Below, piece by piece: positions 1 through 8,750 of a stretch of 47,492 bases of DNA. Positions within the stretch are counted from its first letter, which is position 1. Each line of letters opens with the position of its first letter. A model generated the notes under the pieces. It saw nothing but the letters and a program-made list of their open reading frames with translations. It made no database searches and was not told the DNA's origin. The stretch comes from JAAFIP01 sp043766985 (GTDB lineage Bacteria; Pseudomonadota; Gammaproteobacteria; Burkholderiales; Burkholderiaceae_C): contig JAYUHM010000242.1 in the NCBI GenBank assembly GCA_043766985.1, positions 1 to 47,492 of the forward strand, given 5' to 3'. Both the position numbers and the translations under genes were made by a program.

Positions 1-96
1 TATTTTGAGCTCTGGGATGCCGCGACCTATGCGGCGCAGGAGGCCGAACAGATGAAGGGCGAGATGCCCGATGTTTTCAAAGATTTTTCATTCTGA
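1..96 (+). CDS. mraZ: MraZ, C-terminal fragment (5' end outside window)
   Basis: Only the last 31 codons are present, ending in TGA at 94-96. The visible peptide has the FELWD motif followed by a short acidic helix and a hydrophobic end (VFKDFSF), which matches the second SpoVT/AbrB-like half of MraZ. MraZ is the DNA-binding regulator normally encoded first in the dcw cluster, where it represses or tunes the cluster promoter. The position directly before rsmH, with a 9-nt gap, supports the call. The promoter and the MraZ boxes would lie upstream of the window and cannot be seen. Confidence 0.85.
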   Translation, partial: YFELWDAATYAAQEAEQMKGEMPDVFKDFSF

Positions 97-105
97 AAGC
101 AGACG

Positions 106-1032
106 GTGAAAGATACGTGGATACATCGCACCGTCTTGCTGGATGAAGCAATTACGGCACTTCAGGTCAACCCGGACGGTCACTACATCGATGCGACGTT
201 TGGGCGGGGCGGGCATTCACGCTTTTTGCTGGCGCAACTCTCGACGCTCGGACGCCTGACGGCTTTTGACAAGGACCCCGAAGCGATCACCGAGGCGCGC
301 ACCATCGCCGACCCGCGCTTTTCAATCCGCCATGAAGGGTTCAGCCATCTGGCGCAGATGCCGGCTTGCAGTGCAGCGGGTGTGCTGATGGACCTGGGTA
401 TCAGTTCCCCTCAGATCGACAACCCGCTGCGTGGTTTTTCTTTCCGCCAGGAAGGCCCGCTGGACATGCGTATGGACACCACGCGCGGTCAAAGCGTCGC
501 CGAATGGCTGGCCGACGCTTCCATTGCATCCATGACGGAAGTGATTCGTGACTATGGGGAAGAGCGGTTTGCCGGCCAGATTGCAAAAGCCATCGACTGT
601 CGCAGGCAGGAGCGGGGCGCGATTCTTGGCACCGCCGAGCTGGCCGAGGTCGTGGCTGGCGCCGTCAAAACCCGTGAGGCGGGTAAAGACCCTGCAACGC
701 GCACCTTTCAGGCGCTGCGCATTTTCATCAATGCCGAGCTTGAAGAGCTCGAACGCGCGCTAGAGGCCAGCCTTTATGTACTCGCACCTGGAGGTCATTT
801 GGTTGTGATAAGTTTCCATAGTTTGGAAGACCGCATCGTCAAACAGTTTATCGCCAAGCATTCGCGCGAGGTGGTTGACCGCAACTCGCCCGACTGGATG
901 CTGCGCAAAGCGCCCGCCATGAAGCTCAAGGCGCTAGGCCGCACCAAAACCAGCGACGAAGAGGCTAAAGCCAATCCGCGTTCGCGCAGCGCGGTGATGC
1001 GGGTGGCGCAGCGTTTGGCGGTGCCGGAATGA
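106..1032 (+). CDS. rsmH: 16S rRNA (cytosine1402-N4)-methyltransferase RsmH
   Basis: A 308-residue SAM-dependent methyltransferase (formerly MraW) that N4-methylates C1402 in the 16S rRNA decoding centre. Family motifs are all present: the SAM-binding segment FGRGGHS near residues 32-38, the acidic DKDPEA stretch, GVLMDLGISSPQID near 93-106 and ISFHSLEDRIVKQF near 235-248, with the usual arginine-rich end. The chosen start is a GTG at 106. It puts WIHRTVLLDEA at the N-terminus as in homologues, and no better ATG precedes it. The stop overlaps the ftsL start in an ATGA arrangement, so translation is probably coupled. Length is normal for the family. Confidence 0.95.
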   Translation: MKDTWIHRTVLLDEAITALQVNPDGHYIDATFGRGGHSRFLLAQLSTLGRLTAFDKDPEAITEARTIADPRFSIRHEGFSHLAQMPACSAAGVLMDLGISSPQIDNPLRGFSFRQEGPLDMRMDTTRGQSVAEWLADASIASMTEVIRDYGEERFAGQIAKAIDCRRQERGAILGTAELAEVVAGAVKTREAGKDPATRTFQALRIFINAELEELERALEASLYVLAPGGHLVVISFHSLEDRIVKQFIAKHSREVVDRNSPDWMLRKAPAMKLKALGRTKTSDEEAKANPRSRSAVMRVAQRLAVPE

Positions 1033-1376
1033 CGAGGCTCAATATCGTGTTGCTCATCGCCGTCGTCGCCAGTGCTTTATACCTCGTGCGCACGCAGTAC
1101 GAGTCGCGCCGCTTGTTTGTGGAGGTTGAAAAAGCCCAAAACCTGTCGCGCAAGCTGGACCTGGAGCGAGAGCGGCTGGAGGTGGAAAAGCGTGCCCAAG
1201 CCACGCCCTTGCGCGTAGAAAAACTGGCCAAAGAGCAACTGCAAATGCGCACCGCTACGCCTGCGGTTACGCAGTATGTACAGTCCATGCCAACGACCAG
1301 CGCCACCAGCACCACAACGGTTACCAGCGCTGCAGCCACTGCGGCCAGCGGCAGTGCATCAGGAGCGCGACCGTGA
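1029..1376 (+). CDS. ftsL: Cell division protein FtsL
   Basis: A 115-residue bitopic inner-membrane protein. Residues about 5-21 form one transmembrane segment. It is followed by a charged, leucine-rich periplasmic coiled coil (about 25-75), the layout expected for FtsL, which pairs with FtsB and links FtsQ to the FtsWI septal synthase. The last 35 residues are a low-complexity Thr/Ser/Ala tail without obvious structure. Sequence identity within this family is low, so the call rests on size, topology and position between rsmH and ftsI. Both junctions overlap by 4 nt (ATGA and GTGA). Confidence 0.88.
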   Translation: MTRLNIVLLIAVVASALYLVRTQYESRRLFVEVEKAQNLSRKLDLERERLEVEKRAQATPLRVEKLAKEQLQMRTATPAVTQYVQSMPTTSATSTTTVTSAAATAASGSASGARP

Positions 1377-3112
1377 AGAGCGTGGCCTACCATTCCAGCC
1401 CCCTGCTGGCCAGCAAAACGCCGGTTTGGCGCAGCAAATTCATCGTCGCAGCCATTGCGCTGAGTTTTACTGGCCTGGCTGGCCGTGCGGCTTATGTGCA
1501 GGTTATCAACAATGACTTTTACCAGCGCCAAGGCGAGGTGCGTTTTGCCCGCACCCTGGAGCTGCCTGCCAACCGTGGCCGCATTCTGGACCGCAATGGC
1601 TTGATCCTGGCGTCCAGCGTGCCTGCGCCCAGTATTTGGGCCATACCCGAAGACGTTGATGCCGACAAAGCCAAGCTAACCAAACTGGCCAAGCTGCTGG
1701 AGATGCCGCTGAGTGAACTGACAAAAAAACTCGACGACGATGACAAAACTTTTGTATGGCTCAAGCGCCAGGTGGAAGAATCCGTCGCGTTGGAAATTAC
1801 CGCGCTGGGCATCAAAGGGGTGTACCAACGCAAAGAATACAAGCGCCAATACCCGGAGGGCGAGGCCATCGCCCATGTAGTGGGCTTTACCAACGTGGAA
1901 GACAAAGGCCAGGAAGGCGTCGAGCTGAGTTTTAACAAAGACCTGGCTGGCAAGACCGGCAGCCGCCGCGTGATCAAAGACCGCTTGGGCCGCGTGGTGG
2001 AAGACGTGGGGGACACTTTGGCCCCAGAAGACGGCAAAGACTTGCAGTTGTCGATTGACAGCAAGGTACAGTTTTTTGCCTACCAAAAACTGCGGGATGC
2101 GGTGATCGAACACAAAGCCAAAGCCGGCAGCGTGGTGGTGCTGGACGTGGTCACTGGCGAGGTACTGGGGCTGGCCAACTACCCCAGCTACAACCCCAAC
2201 AAGCGGCACAACCTGAGCCTTGCGCAAATGCGCAACAGCGCGTTAACCGACACTTTTGAGCCGGGCTCGGTGATGAAAGCCTTCACAGTGGGCTTGGCGC
2301 TGGAGACCAACCGGGTAAAACCGCAAACGCAGATTCAGACTGCGCCTGGCCGCATCCAGATAACGGGTTCGACCATTTCGGACGCTCACCCGCACGGGGT
2401 GCTGACGGTGGAAGAGGTGATTCAAAAATCCAGCAACGTGGGCACCGTGAAGATGGCCATGCAGATGCAGCCGCGCGAGATGTGGGAGACCTTCTCGCAA
2501 GCGGGCTTTGGCCAAAAGCCACAAATTGCGTTTCCGGGTGTGGTGTCGGGGCGCTTGCGGGCCTACAAAACCTGGCGCCCGATTGAACAGGCCACCATGT
2601 CGTATGGGTATGGTTTGTCTGCATCACTGTTTCAAATGGCGCGGGCTTACACCGTGTTCGGCCATGACGGACAGGTCATTCCGGCCACGCTGCTTAAAAG
2701 CAGTGAACCTGCAGTAGGGGTGCAAGTGTTTTCAGCACGTACGGCGGGTGAAATTCGCAAGATGCTGCAGATGGCCGCAGGCCCAGGCGGCACGGGGCCC
2801 AAGGCGCAAACCTTGGGCTACTCGGTAGGCGGAAAATCGGGCACGGCCTACAAGCAGGTAGGCAAGAGCTACGGTACGGACGGCAACCGCAAATACCGCA
2901 GTTGGTTTGTTGGCATGGCCCCGATCGACAAGCCACGCGTTATCGTCGCGGTGATGATTGACGAGCCCAGCAATGGCAAATATTTTGGTGGCGATGTGGC
3001 GGCGCCCGTGTTCAGCGAAACCGTAGCGCAAACCTTGCGCATGCTGGGCGTGCAGCCCGACATGGCGGTCAAACCCCAAATCGTTGCCAAGGCCGAAGAG
3101 GAGTCGTTCTGA
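1373..3112 (+). CDS. ftsI: Peptidoglycan D,D-transpeptidase FtsI (PBP3)
   Basis: A 579-residue class B penicillin-binding protein that cross-links septal peptidoglycan together with FtsW. A short cytoplasmic tail is followed by a membrane anchor (about residues 22-44), the PBP dimerisation domain (RGRILDRNG start) and the transpeptidase domain. All three active-site motifs are visible: S299-V-M-K with the acylated serine, S353-S-N, and K488-S-G-T. The start is a GTG at 1373 that overlaps the ftsL stop as GTGA. The stop overlaps the murE start by one base (TGATG). Nothing is missing, and length is normal. Confidence 0.95.
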   Translation: MKSVAYHSSPLLASKTPVWRSKFIVAAIALSFTGLAGRAAYVQVINNDFYQRQGEVRFARTLELPANRGRILDRNGLILASSVPAPSIWAIPEDVDADKAKLTKLAKLLEMPLSELTKKLDDDDKTFVWLKRQVEESVALEITALGIKGVYQRKEYKRQYPEGEAIAHVVGFTNVEDKGQEGVELSFNKDLAGKTGSRRVIKDRLGRVVEDVGDTLAPEDGKDLQLSIDSKVQFFAYQKLRDAVIEHKAKAGSVVVLDVVTGEVLGLANYPSYNPNKRHNLSLAQMRNSALTDTFEPGSVMKAFTVGLALETNRVKPQTQIQTAPGRIQITGSTISDAHPHGVLTVEEVIQKSSNVGTVKMAMQMQPREMWETFSQAGFGQKPQIAFPGVVSGRLRAYKTWRPIEQATMSYGYGLSASLFQMARAYTVFGHDGQVIPATLLKSSEPAVGVQVFSARTAGEIRKMLQMAAGPGGTGPKAQTLGYSVGGKSGTAYKQVGKSYGTDGNRKYRSWFVGMAPIDKPRVIVAVMIDEPSNGKYFGGDVAAPVFSETVAQTLRMLGVQPDMAVKPQIVAKAEEESF

Positions 3113-4650
3113 TGGAACTACTGACCTCACCGGTGCAAGCCAGCCAGTGGCTGCGTGCGCGTGTGCGCGGTGCGCTGCATACCGATAGCCGCAAGGTGCG
3201 CGCCGGTGACGGCTTTATCGCCTGGCCGGGTGCGGCAACCGACGGGCGGCGTTATGTGCAAAGTGCACTGGATGCAGGCGCGGTGGCGTGCCTGGTCGAG
3301 CATGGCGGCGTGGAGGCGTTTGGCTTTAACGACGCCCGGGTGGCCAGCTATCCCGACCTGAAGGCCGCCACCGGCCTGGTGGCGGCCTTCTACTACGAGC
3401 AGCCCAGCCAGGCGCTGGATGTGATTGCGGTGACGGGTACCAATGGCAAAACCTCCACCGCCTGGTGGGTGGCGCAGGCGCTTAATTTTCTGCATTACCG
3501 CTCGCACTCCACACACGATTCACTATCAAAAAATGAGCTGCCAATGCCCTATTCTGCTGGGCTGGTGGGCACTTTAGGCATTGGAACCCCGGGTAATATG
3601 GTGTTTAACGGCCTGACCACGCCAGACCCGGTATTGCTGCAAGCCGAGTTTGCGCAGATGCGTGCCAATGCCGTGCAGGCCTGTGCTATCGAGGCCTCCA
3701 GCATCGGTATAGCCGAGCACCGCCTGGCTGGCACGGTCATCCGCGTGGCGATGTTTACCAATTTCACGCAAGACCACTTGGACTACCACGGCAGCATGCA
3801 AGCCTATTGGCAGGCCAAACTGGCCTTGTTTGACTGGCCCAATGTGCAAGCGGCTGTCGTCAATTTAGACGACTCGCAAGGTGAAGAGCTGGCACAGCAC
3901 TGTGCAGCGCGCGGCGTGCAGGTGTGGACCGTGTCGCTCTTGCGCACCGATGCGCGCCTATGGGCCCAAGCCATCGAATACACCGATACCGGCATGTCTT
4001 TTACCGTCTGTGAAGGTGCGCACAAAGCCAGCGTAGATTGCCCTGTGGTGGGCGACTACAACGTCTCCAACCTGTTGGGCGTCATCGCTGCGCTGCGCAG
4101 TTTGGATGTGGATCTGCTCGCTGCATGCGAGGCCGTTTCCCACTGCACGGCAGTACCGGGCCGGCTGGAATGCGTCACCCTGCCCGATGCGCCGATGGTG
4201 GCGGTGGACTATGCCCACACGCCTGACGCGTTGGAGAAGGTGCTTGCGGCGCTGCGACCCATGGCGCAGGCACGTGGCGGCCAATTATGGTGTGTGTTTG
4301 GCTGTGGCGGTGACCGCGACTTGGGCAAAAGGCCCTTGATGGCGCAAGCCGCCGAGCGTGGTGCCAACAAAGTGGTGGTCACCAGTGACAACCCCCGCAG
4401 CGAAGCGCCTGACGCCATCATTGCGCAAATCGTTGCAGGCTTGGCTGCACCTGCCCGCGCGCAGGTGCAAAGCGACCGAGCGCTGGCCATTGCTGACGTA
4501 GTGCAGCAAGCCGACGCGCAAGACGTGATCGTGATTGCCGGGAAGGGCCACGAAGACTACCAAGACATTGCCGGCACCAAACATGCGTTTTCAGACCTAG
4601 CCCACGCGCAGGCAGCGCTGCAACGCCGTGCACCAGGGAAAAAAACATGA
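3112..4650 (+). CDS. murE: UDP-MurNAc-L-Ala-D-Glu:meso-DAP ligase MurE
   Basis: A 512-residue cytoplasmic Mur ligase that adds meso-diaminopimelate to UDP-MurNAc-dipeptide. The ATP-binding loop GTNGKT is at 109-114. The DNPR motif at 426-429 is the signature of DAP-specific rather than lysine-specific enzymes. The segment between AQAL and GLVGTLG (about residues 125-149) looks roughly 18 residues longer than I expect for the family. It coincides with a decayed copy of the dispersed repeat at 3521-3570, so I infer an in-frame insertion in a surface loop of the central domain. The reading frame is intact and catalytic motifs are untouched. Stop and murF start overlap. Confidence 0.94.
   Translation: MELLTSPVQASQWLRARVRGALHTDSRKVRAGDGFIAWPGAATDGRRYVQSALDAGAVACLVEHGGVEAFGFNDARVASYPDLKAATGLVAAFYYEQPSQALDVIAVTGTNGKTSTAWWVAQALNFLHYRSHSTHDSLSKNELPMPYSAGLVGTLGIGTPGNMVFNGLTTPDPVLLQAEFAQMRANAVQACAIEASSIGIAEHRLAGTVIRVAMFTNFTQDHLDYHGSMQAYWQAKLALFDWPNVQAAVVNLDDSQGEELAQHCAARGVQVWTVSLLRTDARLWAQAIEYTDTGMSFTVCEGAHKASVDCPVVGDYNVSNLLGVIAALRSLDVDLLAACEAVSHCTAVPGRLECVTLPDAPMVAVDYAHTPDALEKVLAALRPMAQARGGQLWCVFGCGGDRDLGKRPLMAQAAERGANKVVVTSDNPRSEAPDAIIAQIVAGLAAPARAQVQSDRALAIADVVQQADAQDVIVIAGKGHEDYQDIAGTKHAFSDLAHAQAALQRRAPGKKT
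3521..3570 (+). repeat. Dispersed hairpin repeat, copy 1 (inside murE)
   Basis: A decayed copy in the + orientation (the orientation that reads toward TTGGGCTAG). It begins CACTAT like the copy at 41797-41849, has AGCTG at the expected centre and ends TTCTGCTGGGCTGG, against TTCTATTGGGCTAG in the best copies. It is read in frame by murE and appears to add about 18 residues to a loop. Confidence 0.65.
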
Positions 4651-6068
4651 TGAATTTACAACGCGCCCAAGCCTTGCTGCTAAGCCGAGGTGTGCCTGCC
4701 CGTTTGGTGGGCGATGGCGCGGTCACCATCCAACGCGTGCATACGGACACCCGAAGCCTGCAGGCGGGCGACTTGTTTGTAGCCCTAAAAGGTGAAAACT
4801 TTGATGCCCATGACTTTCTGCCCAATGCCCAGCAGGCCGGTGCCCAAGCGGTCATCGCGCAGCATGGTATTGCAGCGGCCGGCTTGAATGGCCTGGAGGT
4901 CAACGACAGCAAACTCGCCTTGGGCGCATTGGCAGGTGCATGGCGCAGGCAGTTCACCTTGCCCGTGATTGCCGTCACGGGTAGCAACGGTAAAACCACC
5001 GTAACCCAAATGGTAGCTAGTATTTTAAGAGCAGCTTGTGCTGATAATGCATGGGCTACCAAGGGAAATCTTAACAACGATATCGGTGTACCGCTCACTT
5101 TGCTGGGTTTGACAGCCCAGCACCGCATGGCCGTCATAGAGCTGGGCATGAACCATCCCGGCGAGATAGCGTATTTGGCCGAGCTCACCCAGGCAACGGT
5201 CGCCATCGTGAACAACGCCCAGCGCGAACATCTGGAGTTTATGCAAACCGTCGATGCGGTAGCCCGCGAAAACGGCAGCGTCATTACAGCGCTCTCTGCG
5301 GACGGTGTGGCGGTGTTTCCAGCCGACGATGCCTATGCTGCGCTCTGGCGCAGTATGGCGGGCGCGCGGCCTTGCATCACCTTCGCGTTGTCTGGCAGTG
5401 CCGACGTGACGGCCAGCGCCGACTGGGAAGACGGCGCTTGGCGCGTGCGCGCCGCGACACCCTTGGGCGCAATGGGTTTCAGGCTGGCTATCGCCGGACG
5501 CCACAACGTGAAAAATGCATTGGCGGCCATCGCGTCCTGCGTCGCGGCCGGCGTGCCGCTGGACGCAATCGCCCGTGGCCTTGAATCATTTGAAGCGGTC
5601 AAAGGCCGCTCACGCGCCCTGAGCGTGCGCGTGGGCGGAAAGTCCATCACCATTGTGGACGACACCTATAACGCCAATCCCGACTCGGTGCGCGCCGCCA
5701 TTGACGTGCTGGCCGACTTGCCAGCGCCGCACCTGCTGGTGCTGGGCGATATGGGGGAAGTGGGTGACCAGGGCCCCGAGTTTCACGCCGAGATTGGCGA
5801 GTATGCCGCCGAGCGCGGCATAGAAACGCTGCTGTGCATGGGCGAGCTCATGCGTTACGGCGCGGCGGTGTTCCCCGGTGCGCGCCACTGCGGTGGTGTG
5901 GATGCGCTCAATGCCTGTGTGCTGGCAGATTTGGCTACGTTTCGCAGCGTGCTGGTCAAAGGTTCACGCTTTATGAAGATGGAACGTGTGGTGGATGCGA
6001 TTACGGCGTCTGCGACGCAAGCCACTCCCGCAAACATAACAACACAAGAGGCACTGCATGCTGCTTAG
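4647..6068 (+). CDS. murF: UDP-MurNAc-tripeptide:D-Ala-D-Ala ligase MurF
   Basis: A 473-residue Mur ligase that adds the D-Ala-D-Ala dipeptide made by Ddl to complete UDP-MurNAc-pentapeptide. The ATP-binding loop GSNGKTT is at 112-118, followed by the family segment ATKGNLNND and later DDTYNANPDSVRAA. The start is ATG 4647; ATG 4650 directly after it is an equal alternative. The stop lies 11 nt inside mraY. An oddity is that residues 124-138 are encoded by a near-perfect copy of the dispersed repeat. It uses AT-rich and rare codons (TTA, AGA) in an otherwise GC-rich gene, yet protein length and motif order look normal. Confidence 0.95.
   Translation: MMNLQRAQALLLSRGVPARLVGDGAVTIQRVHTDTRSLQAGDLFVALKGENFDAHDFLPNAQQAGAQAVIAQHGIAAAGLNGLEVNDSKLALGALAGAWRRQFTLPVIAVTGSNGKTTVTQMVASILRAACADNAWATKGNLNNDIGVPLTLLGLTAQHRMAVIELGMNHPGEIAYLAELTQATVAIVNNAQREHLEFMQTVDAVARENGSVITALSADGVAVFPADDAYAALWRSMAGARPCITFALSGSADVTASADWEDGAWRVRAATPLGAMGFRLAIAGRHNVKNALAAIASCVAAGVPLDAIARGLESFEAVKGRSRALSVRVGGKSITIVDDTYNANPDSVRAAIDVLADLPAPHLLVLGDMGEVGDQGPEFHAEIGEYAAERGIETLLCMGELMRYGAAVFPGARHCGGVDALNACVLADLATFRSVLVKGSRFMKMERVVDAITASATQATPANITTQEALHAA
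5016..5060 (+). repeat. Dispersed hairpin repeat, copy 2 (inside murF)
   Basis: A strong copy in the + orientation. It carries GCTAGTATTTTAAGAGC, then the exact core AGCAGCTTGTGCT and TGGGCTA at the consensus spacing. The hairpin AGCA (5030-5033), loop GCTTG, TGCT (5039-5042) is intact. It codes for MurF residues 124-138, directly after the ATP-binding loop. Confidence 0.8.
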
Positions 6069-7236
6069 TCTGGCCAGTTGGCTGCAATCCTTATCGCCCG
6101 AGTTCGGGTTTTTTCGGGTTTTTCAATACCTTACCTTCCGCGCAGTGATGGCAGCCATGACAGCACTGCTGATTGGCCTGTTTGCCGGGCCGTGGGTGAT
6201 CCGGCGTTTAACCGCACTCAAAATCGGTCAGCCCATCCGTGAATACGCCATGCAAACCCATTTGGCCAAAAGCGGCACGCCGACCATGGGTGGGGTACTG
6301 ATCTTGATATCCATCGCGGTGTCTACGCTGCTGTGGTTTGATCTGAGCAATCGCTTTGTGTGGATCGTGTTGATTGTGACCCTGGGTTTTGGTGCCATCG
6401 GCTGGGCGGACGATTGGCGCAAGGTGGTGCACAAAGACCCTGAGGGCATGCGCTCGCGTGAGAAGTACATGTGGCAGTCCATCATCGGCTTGGTGGCCGC
6501 TTTGTACTTGGTGTTCAGTATCTCCGAGAGCAACAACCTGCGCGTGATTGAGCTGTTTTTCAAATGGGTGCAATCCGGTTTCGATGTCAACTTGCCGCCC
6601 AAAGCAGGTTTGATGATGCCCTTCTTCAAAGAGGTCAACTACCCGCTTGGGGTGTTCGGCTTTGTCATCATGACCTATCTGGTCATCGTAGGCTCCAGCA
6701 ACGCGGTGAACTTGACCGACGGCCTGGACGGCTTGGCCATCATGCCGGTGGTGATGGTGGGCTCGGCGCTGGGTGTGTTTGCCTATGTCACGGGCAGCTC
6801 GGTGTATTCCAAATACCTGTTTTTTCCGCATATCCCGGGTGCTGGGGAGTTGCTGATATTTTGCGCCGCCATGGCCGGAGCCGGTTTGGCATTTCTGTGG
6901 TTCAACACCCATCCGGCGCAAGTCTTTATGGGCGACGTTGGTGCGCTGGCCTTGGGCGGTGCGCTGGGCACGGTGGCGGTGATCGTGCGGCAAGAAATTG
7001 TCTTCGCCATCATGGGCGGTATTTTTGTGGTGGAGGCGCTGTCGGTGATGGCGCAGGTGATGTACTTCAAGTACACCAAAAAGAAATATGGAGAGGGGCG
7101 CCGCATCTTGAAAATGGCGCCGCTGCACCACCACTTTGAAAAATCGGGTTGGAAAGAGACCCAGGTGGTTGTGCGTTTTTGGATCATCACCATGTTGTTG
7201 TGTTTGATCGGCTTGTCTACTTTGAAACTGCGTTAA
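6058..7236 (+). CDS. mraY: Phospho-MurNAc-pentapeptide transferase MraY
   Basis: A 392-residue polytopic inner-membrane enzyme, about ten transmembrane segments, that moves phospho-MurNAc-pentapeptide from UDP to undecaprenyl phosphate, giving lipid I. The acidic motif NLTDGLDGLA and the C-terminal MAPLHHHFEKSGWKE motif are both present, as is the MGDVGALALGG loop. The ATG at 6058 overlaps the end of murF by 11 nt, the longest overlap in the cluster. The stop TAA shares one base with the murD ATG. Length is slightly above that of the E. coli enzyme, owing to longer loops. Confidence 0.96.
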   Translation: MLLSLASWLQSLSPEFGFFRVFQYLTFRAVMAAMTALLIGLFAGPWVIRRLTALKIGQPIREYAMQTHLAKSGTPTMGGVLILISIAVSTLLWFDLSNRFVWIVLIVTLGFGAIGWADDWRKVVHKDPEGMRSREKYMWQSIIGLVAALYLVFSISESNNLRVIELFFKWVQSGFDVNLPPKAGLMMPFFKEVNYPLGVFGFVIMTYLVIVGSSNAVNLTDGLDGLAIMPVVMVGSALGVFAYVTGSSVYSKYLFFPHIPGAGELLIFCAAMAGAGLAFLWFNTHPAQVFMGDVGALALGGALGTVAVIVRQEIVFAIMGGIFVVEALSVMAQVMYFKYTKKKYGEGRRILKMAPLHHHFEKSGWKETQVVVRFWIITMLLCLIGLSTLKLR

Positions 7237-8750
7237 TGAGCACTTTGCAAGATACATCGGTATTGGTTTTGGGTTTGGGCGACTCGGGCCTGGCCATGGC
7301 CCGTTGGTGTGCCCGCATGGGTGCGCGCGTGACGGTGGTCGATACGCGCGAGGCACCGCCGCAATTGGCAGCCCTGCACTCTGAGCTGCCCAGTGCCAAG
7401 TTTGTACACGGCGAGTTCTCTGCCAGCCTGGTGGAGGGTGCCGATATTCGCGCCGTGTTCAAAAGCCCTGGGCTCACACCGACGCAAGTGGCGCCAGTCG
7501 TAAGTGCTGCGCGGGCCAGTGGGTTGTGGGTGAGTGGTGAATTAGGCCTGTTTTCCCAAGGTTTGCAGTCTCTGCAAAGCAGCCAAGCCTATGCACCCAA
7601 GGTGCTGGCTATAACCGGTACCAATGGCAAAACCACGGTGACCTCGCTTACCGGACAACTGGTAGATCGCGCTGGTAAAACTGTCGCAGTGGCGGGCAAT
7701 ATCGGCCCCACCTTGCTGGACACTCTGGGCGCGCACATGGACGCGCAAAGTTTGCCCGATGTATGGGTGCTTGAGCTGTCGAGTTTTCAGCTCGACGAGC
7801 TAGAGGGGTTCGCGCCCACCATGGGTACCGTGCTCAATCTTACGCAAGACCATTTGGACTGGCACGGCGCAATGCCAGCCTATGGCGCCGCCAAGGCGCG
7901 CATATTTGGCGCCCAAACAGATGCCTCGCCCATGTTGCTTAACCGCGATGACCCGGCTGTGATGGCGATGCTACCCGCACTGGTAAAAGGCAAACAGCTG
8001 CGCGCCTACGTGACCTTTGGTACCGATGCGCCCACGCGCCCGGGCGACTGGGGTCTGGAGTCGGTCAACGGCATGACCTGGCTGGTTAAAGCCATGGAAG
8101 CCGACGAAACACGCCGCCGCCGCAAAGATGCAGCCGAAGACATTTACATCCAGCGCCTGATGCCTGCTGATGCCCTGCGCATACGCGGCAGACACAACGC
8201 TGCAAACGCCTTGGCGGCACTGGCGTTGGCCAGCGCTGCGGGTTGTACCTTGGCGCCTATGCTGTACGGCCTGCGCGAGTACCGTGGCGAGCCGCATCGG
8301 GTCGAGTCCGTGGGTATCGTGAGCGATGTCGAGTATTTTGACGACAGCAAAGGCACTAATGTCGGGGCCACCGTAGCCGCGCTCACCGGCTTGGGTGGCG
8401 ACAGAAAATTGGTCGTGATTTTAGGTGGTCAAGGCAAGGGACAGGATTTCACGCCCCTGGCCGCACCGGTAGCGCGGTATGCGCGCGCGGTGGTGTTGAT
8501 CGGGGAAGATGCGCCCGCGATTGCCAAAGCCTTGGAAGGCAGTGGGGTGCCGGTGATCAACGCGACCAGTATGGACGCGGCCGTCACCCAAGCGGCCCAA
8601 AGTGCCCACGCGGGCGACGCGGTGCTGATGTCGCCTGCCTGCGCCAGCTTTGACATGTTTAAAAATTACCCGCACCGCGCCGAGGTGTTCCGCGCGGCCG
8701 TGGCCGGGTTGGCCGAGGCGGCCGGTGTCTCCCTGGCGGAGGGCGCATGA
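7236..8750 (+). CDS. murD: UDP-MurNAc-L-alanine:D-glutamate ligase MurD
   Basis: A 504-residue cytoplasmic Mur ligase adding D-glutamate. The N-terminal Rossmann-like domain starts VLVLGLGDSGLAMARW, the P-loop GTNGKTT is at 128-134, and the C-terminal domain contains FDDSKGTNVGATVAAL. The frame is open further upstream, but ATG 7236 gives the family N-terminus and overlaps the mraY stop by one base. The protein is longer than E. coli MurD (about 440 residues). Part of the extra length is a charged, Arg/Lys/Asp-rich stretch near ADETRRRRKDAAED, which I take to be a surface loop of the central domain. Confidence 0.95.
   Translation: MSTLQDTSVLVLGLGDSGLAMARWCARMGARVTVVDTREAPPQLAALHSELPSAKFVHGEFSASLVEGADIRAVFKSPGLTPTQVAPVVSAARASGLWVSGELGLFSQGLQSLQSSQAYAPKVLAITGTNGKTTVTSLTGQLVDRAGKTVAVAGNIGPTLLDTLGAHMDAQSLPDVWVLELSSFQLDELEGFAPTMGTVLNLTQDHLDWHGAMPAYGAAKARIFGAQTDASPMLLNRDDPAVMAMLPALVKGKQLRAYVTFGTDAPTRPGDWGLESVNGMTWLVKAMEADETRRRRKDAAEDIYIQRLMPADALRIRGRHNAANALAALALASAAGCTLAPMLYGLREYRGEPHRVESVGIVSDVEYFDDSKGTNVGATVAALTGLGGDRKLVVILGGQGKGQDFTPLAAPVARYARAVVLIGEDAPAIAKALEGSGVPVINATSMDAAVTQAAQSAHAGDAVLMSPACASFDMFKNYPHRAEVFRAAVAGLAEAAGVSLAEGA

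Noticed and set aside
4418..5284. Minus-strand frame of 288 codons across the murE/murF junction
   Set aside because: Crosses two certain genes and shows no family motif.
7149..7235. Upstream extension of the murD frame
   Set aside because: It would overlap the mraY C-terminus. The family N-terminus starts at ATG 7236.
6208..7356. Open frame of 382 codons on the minus strand opposite mraY
   Set aside because: Its peptide is His/Gln/Arg-rich low complexity, the usual product of reading a GC-rich membrane-protein gene in reverse. mraY on the plus strand is certain.
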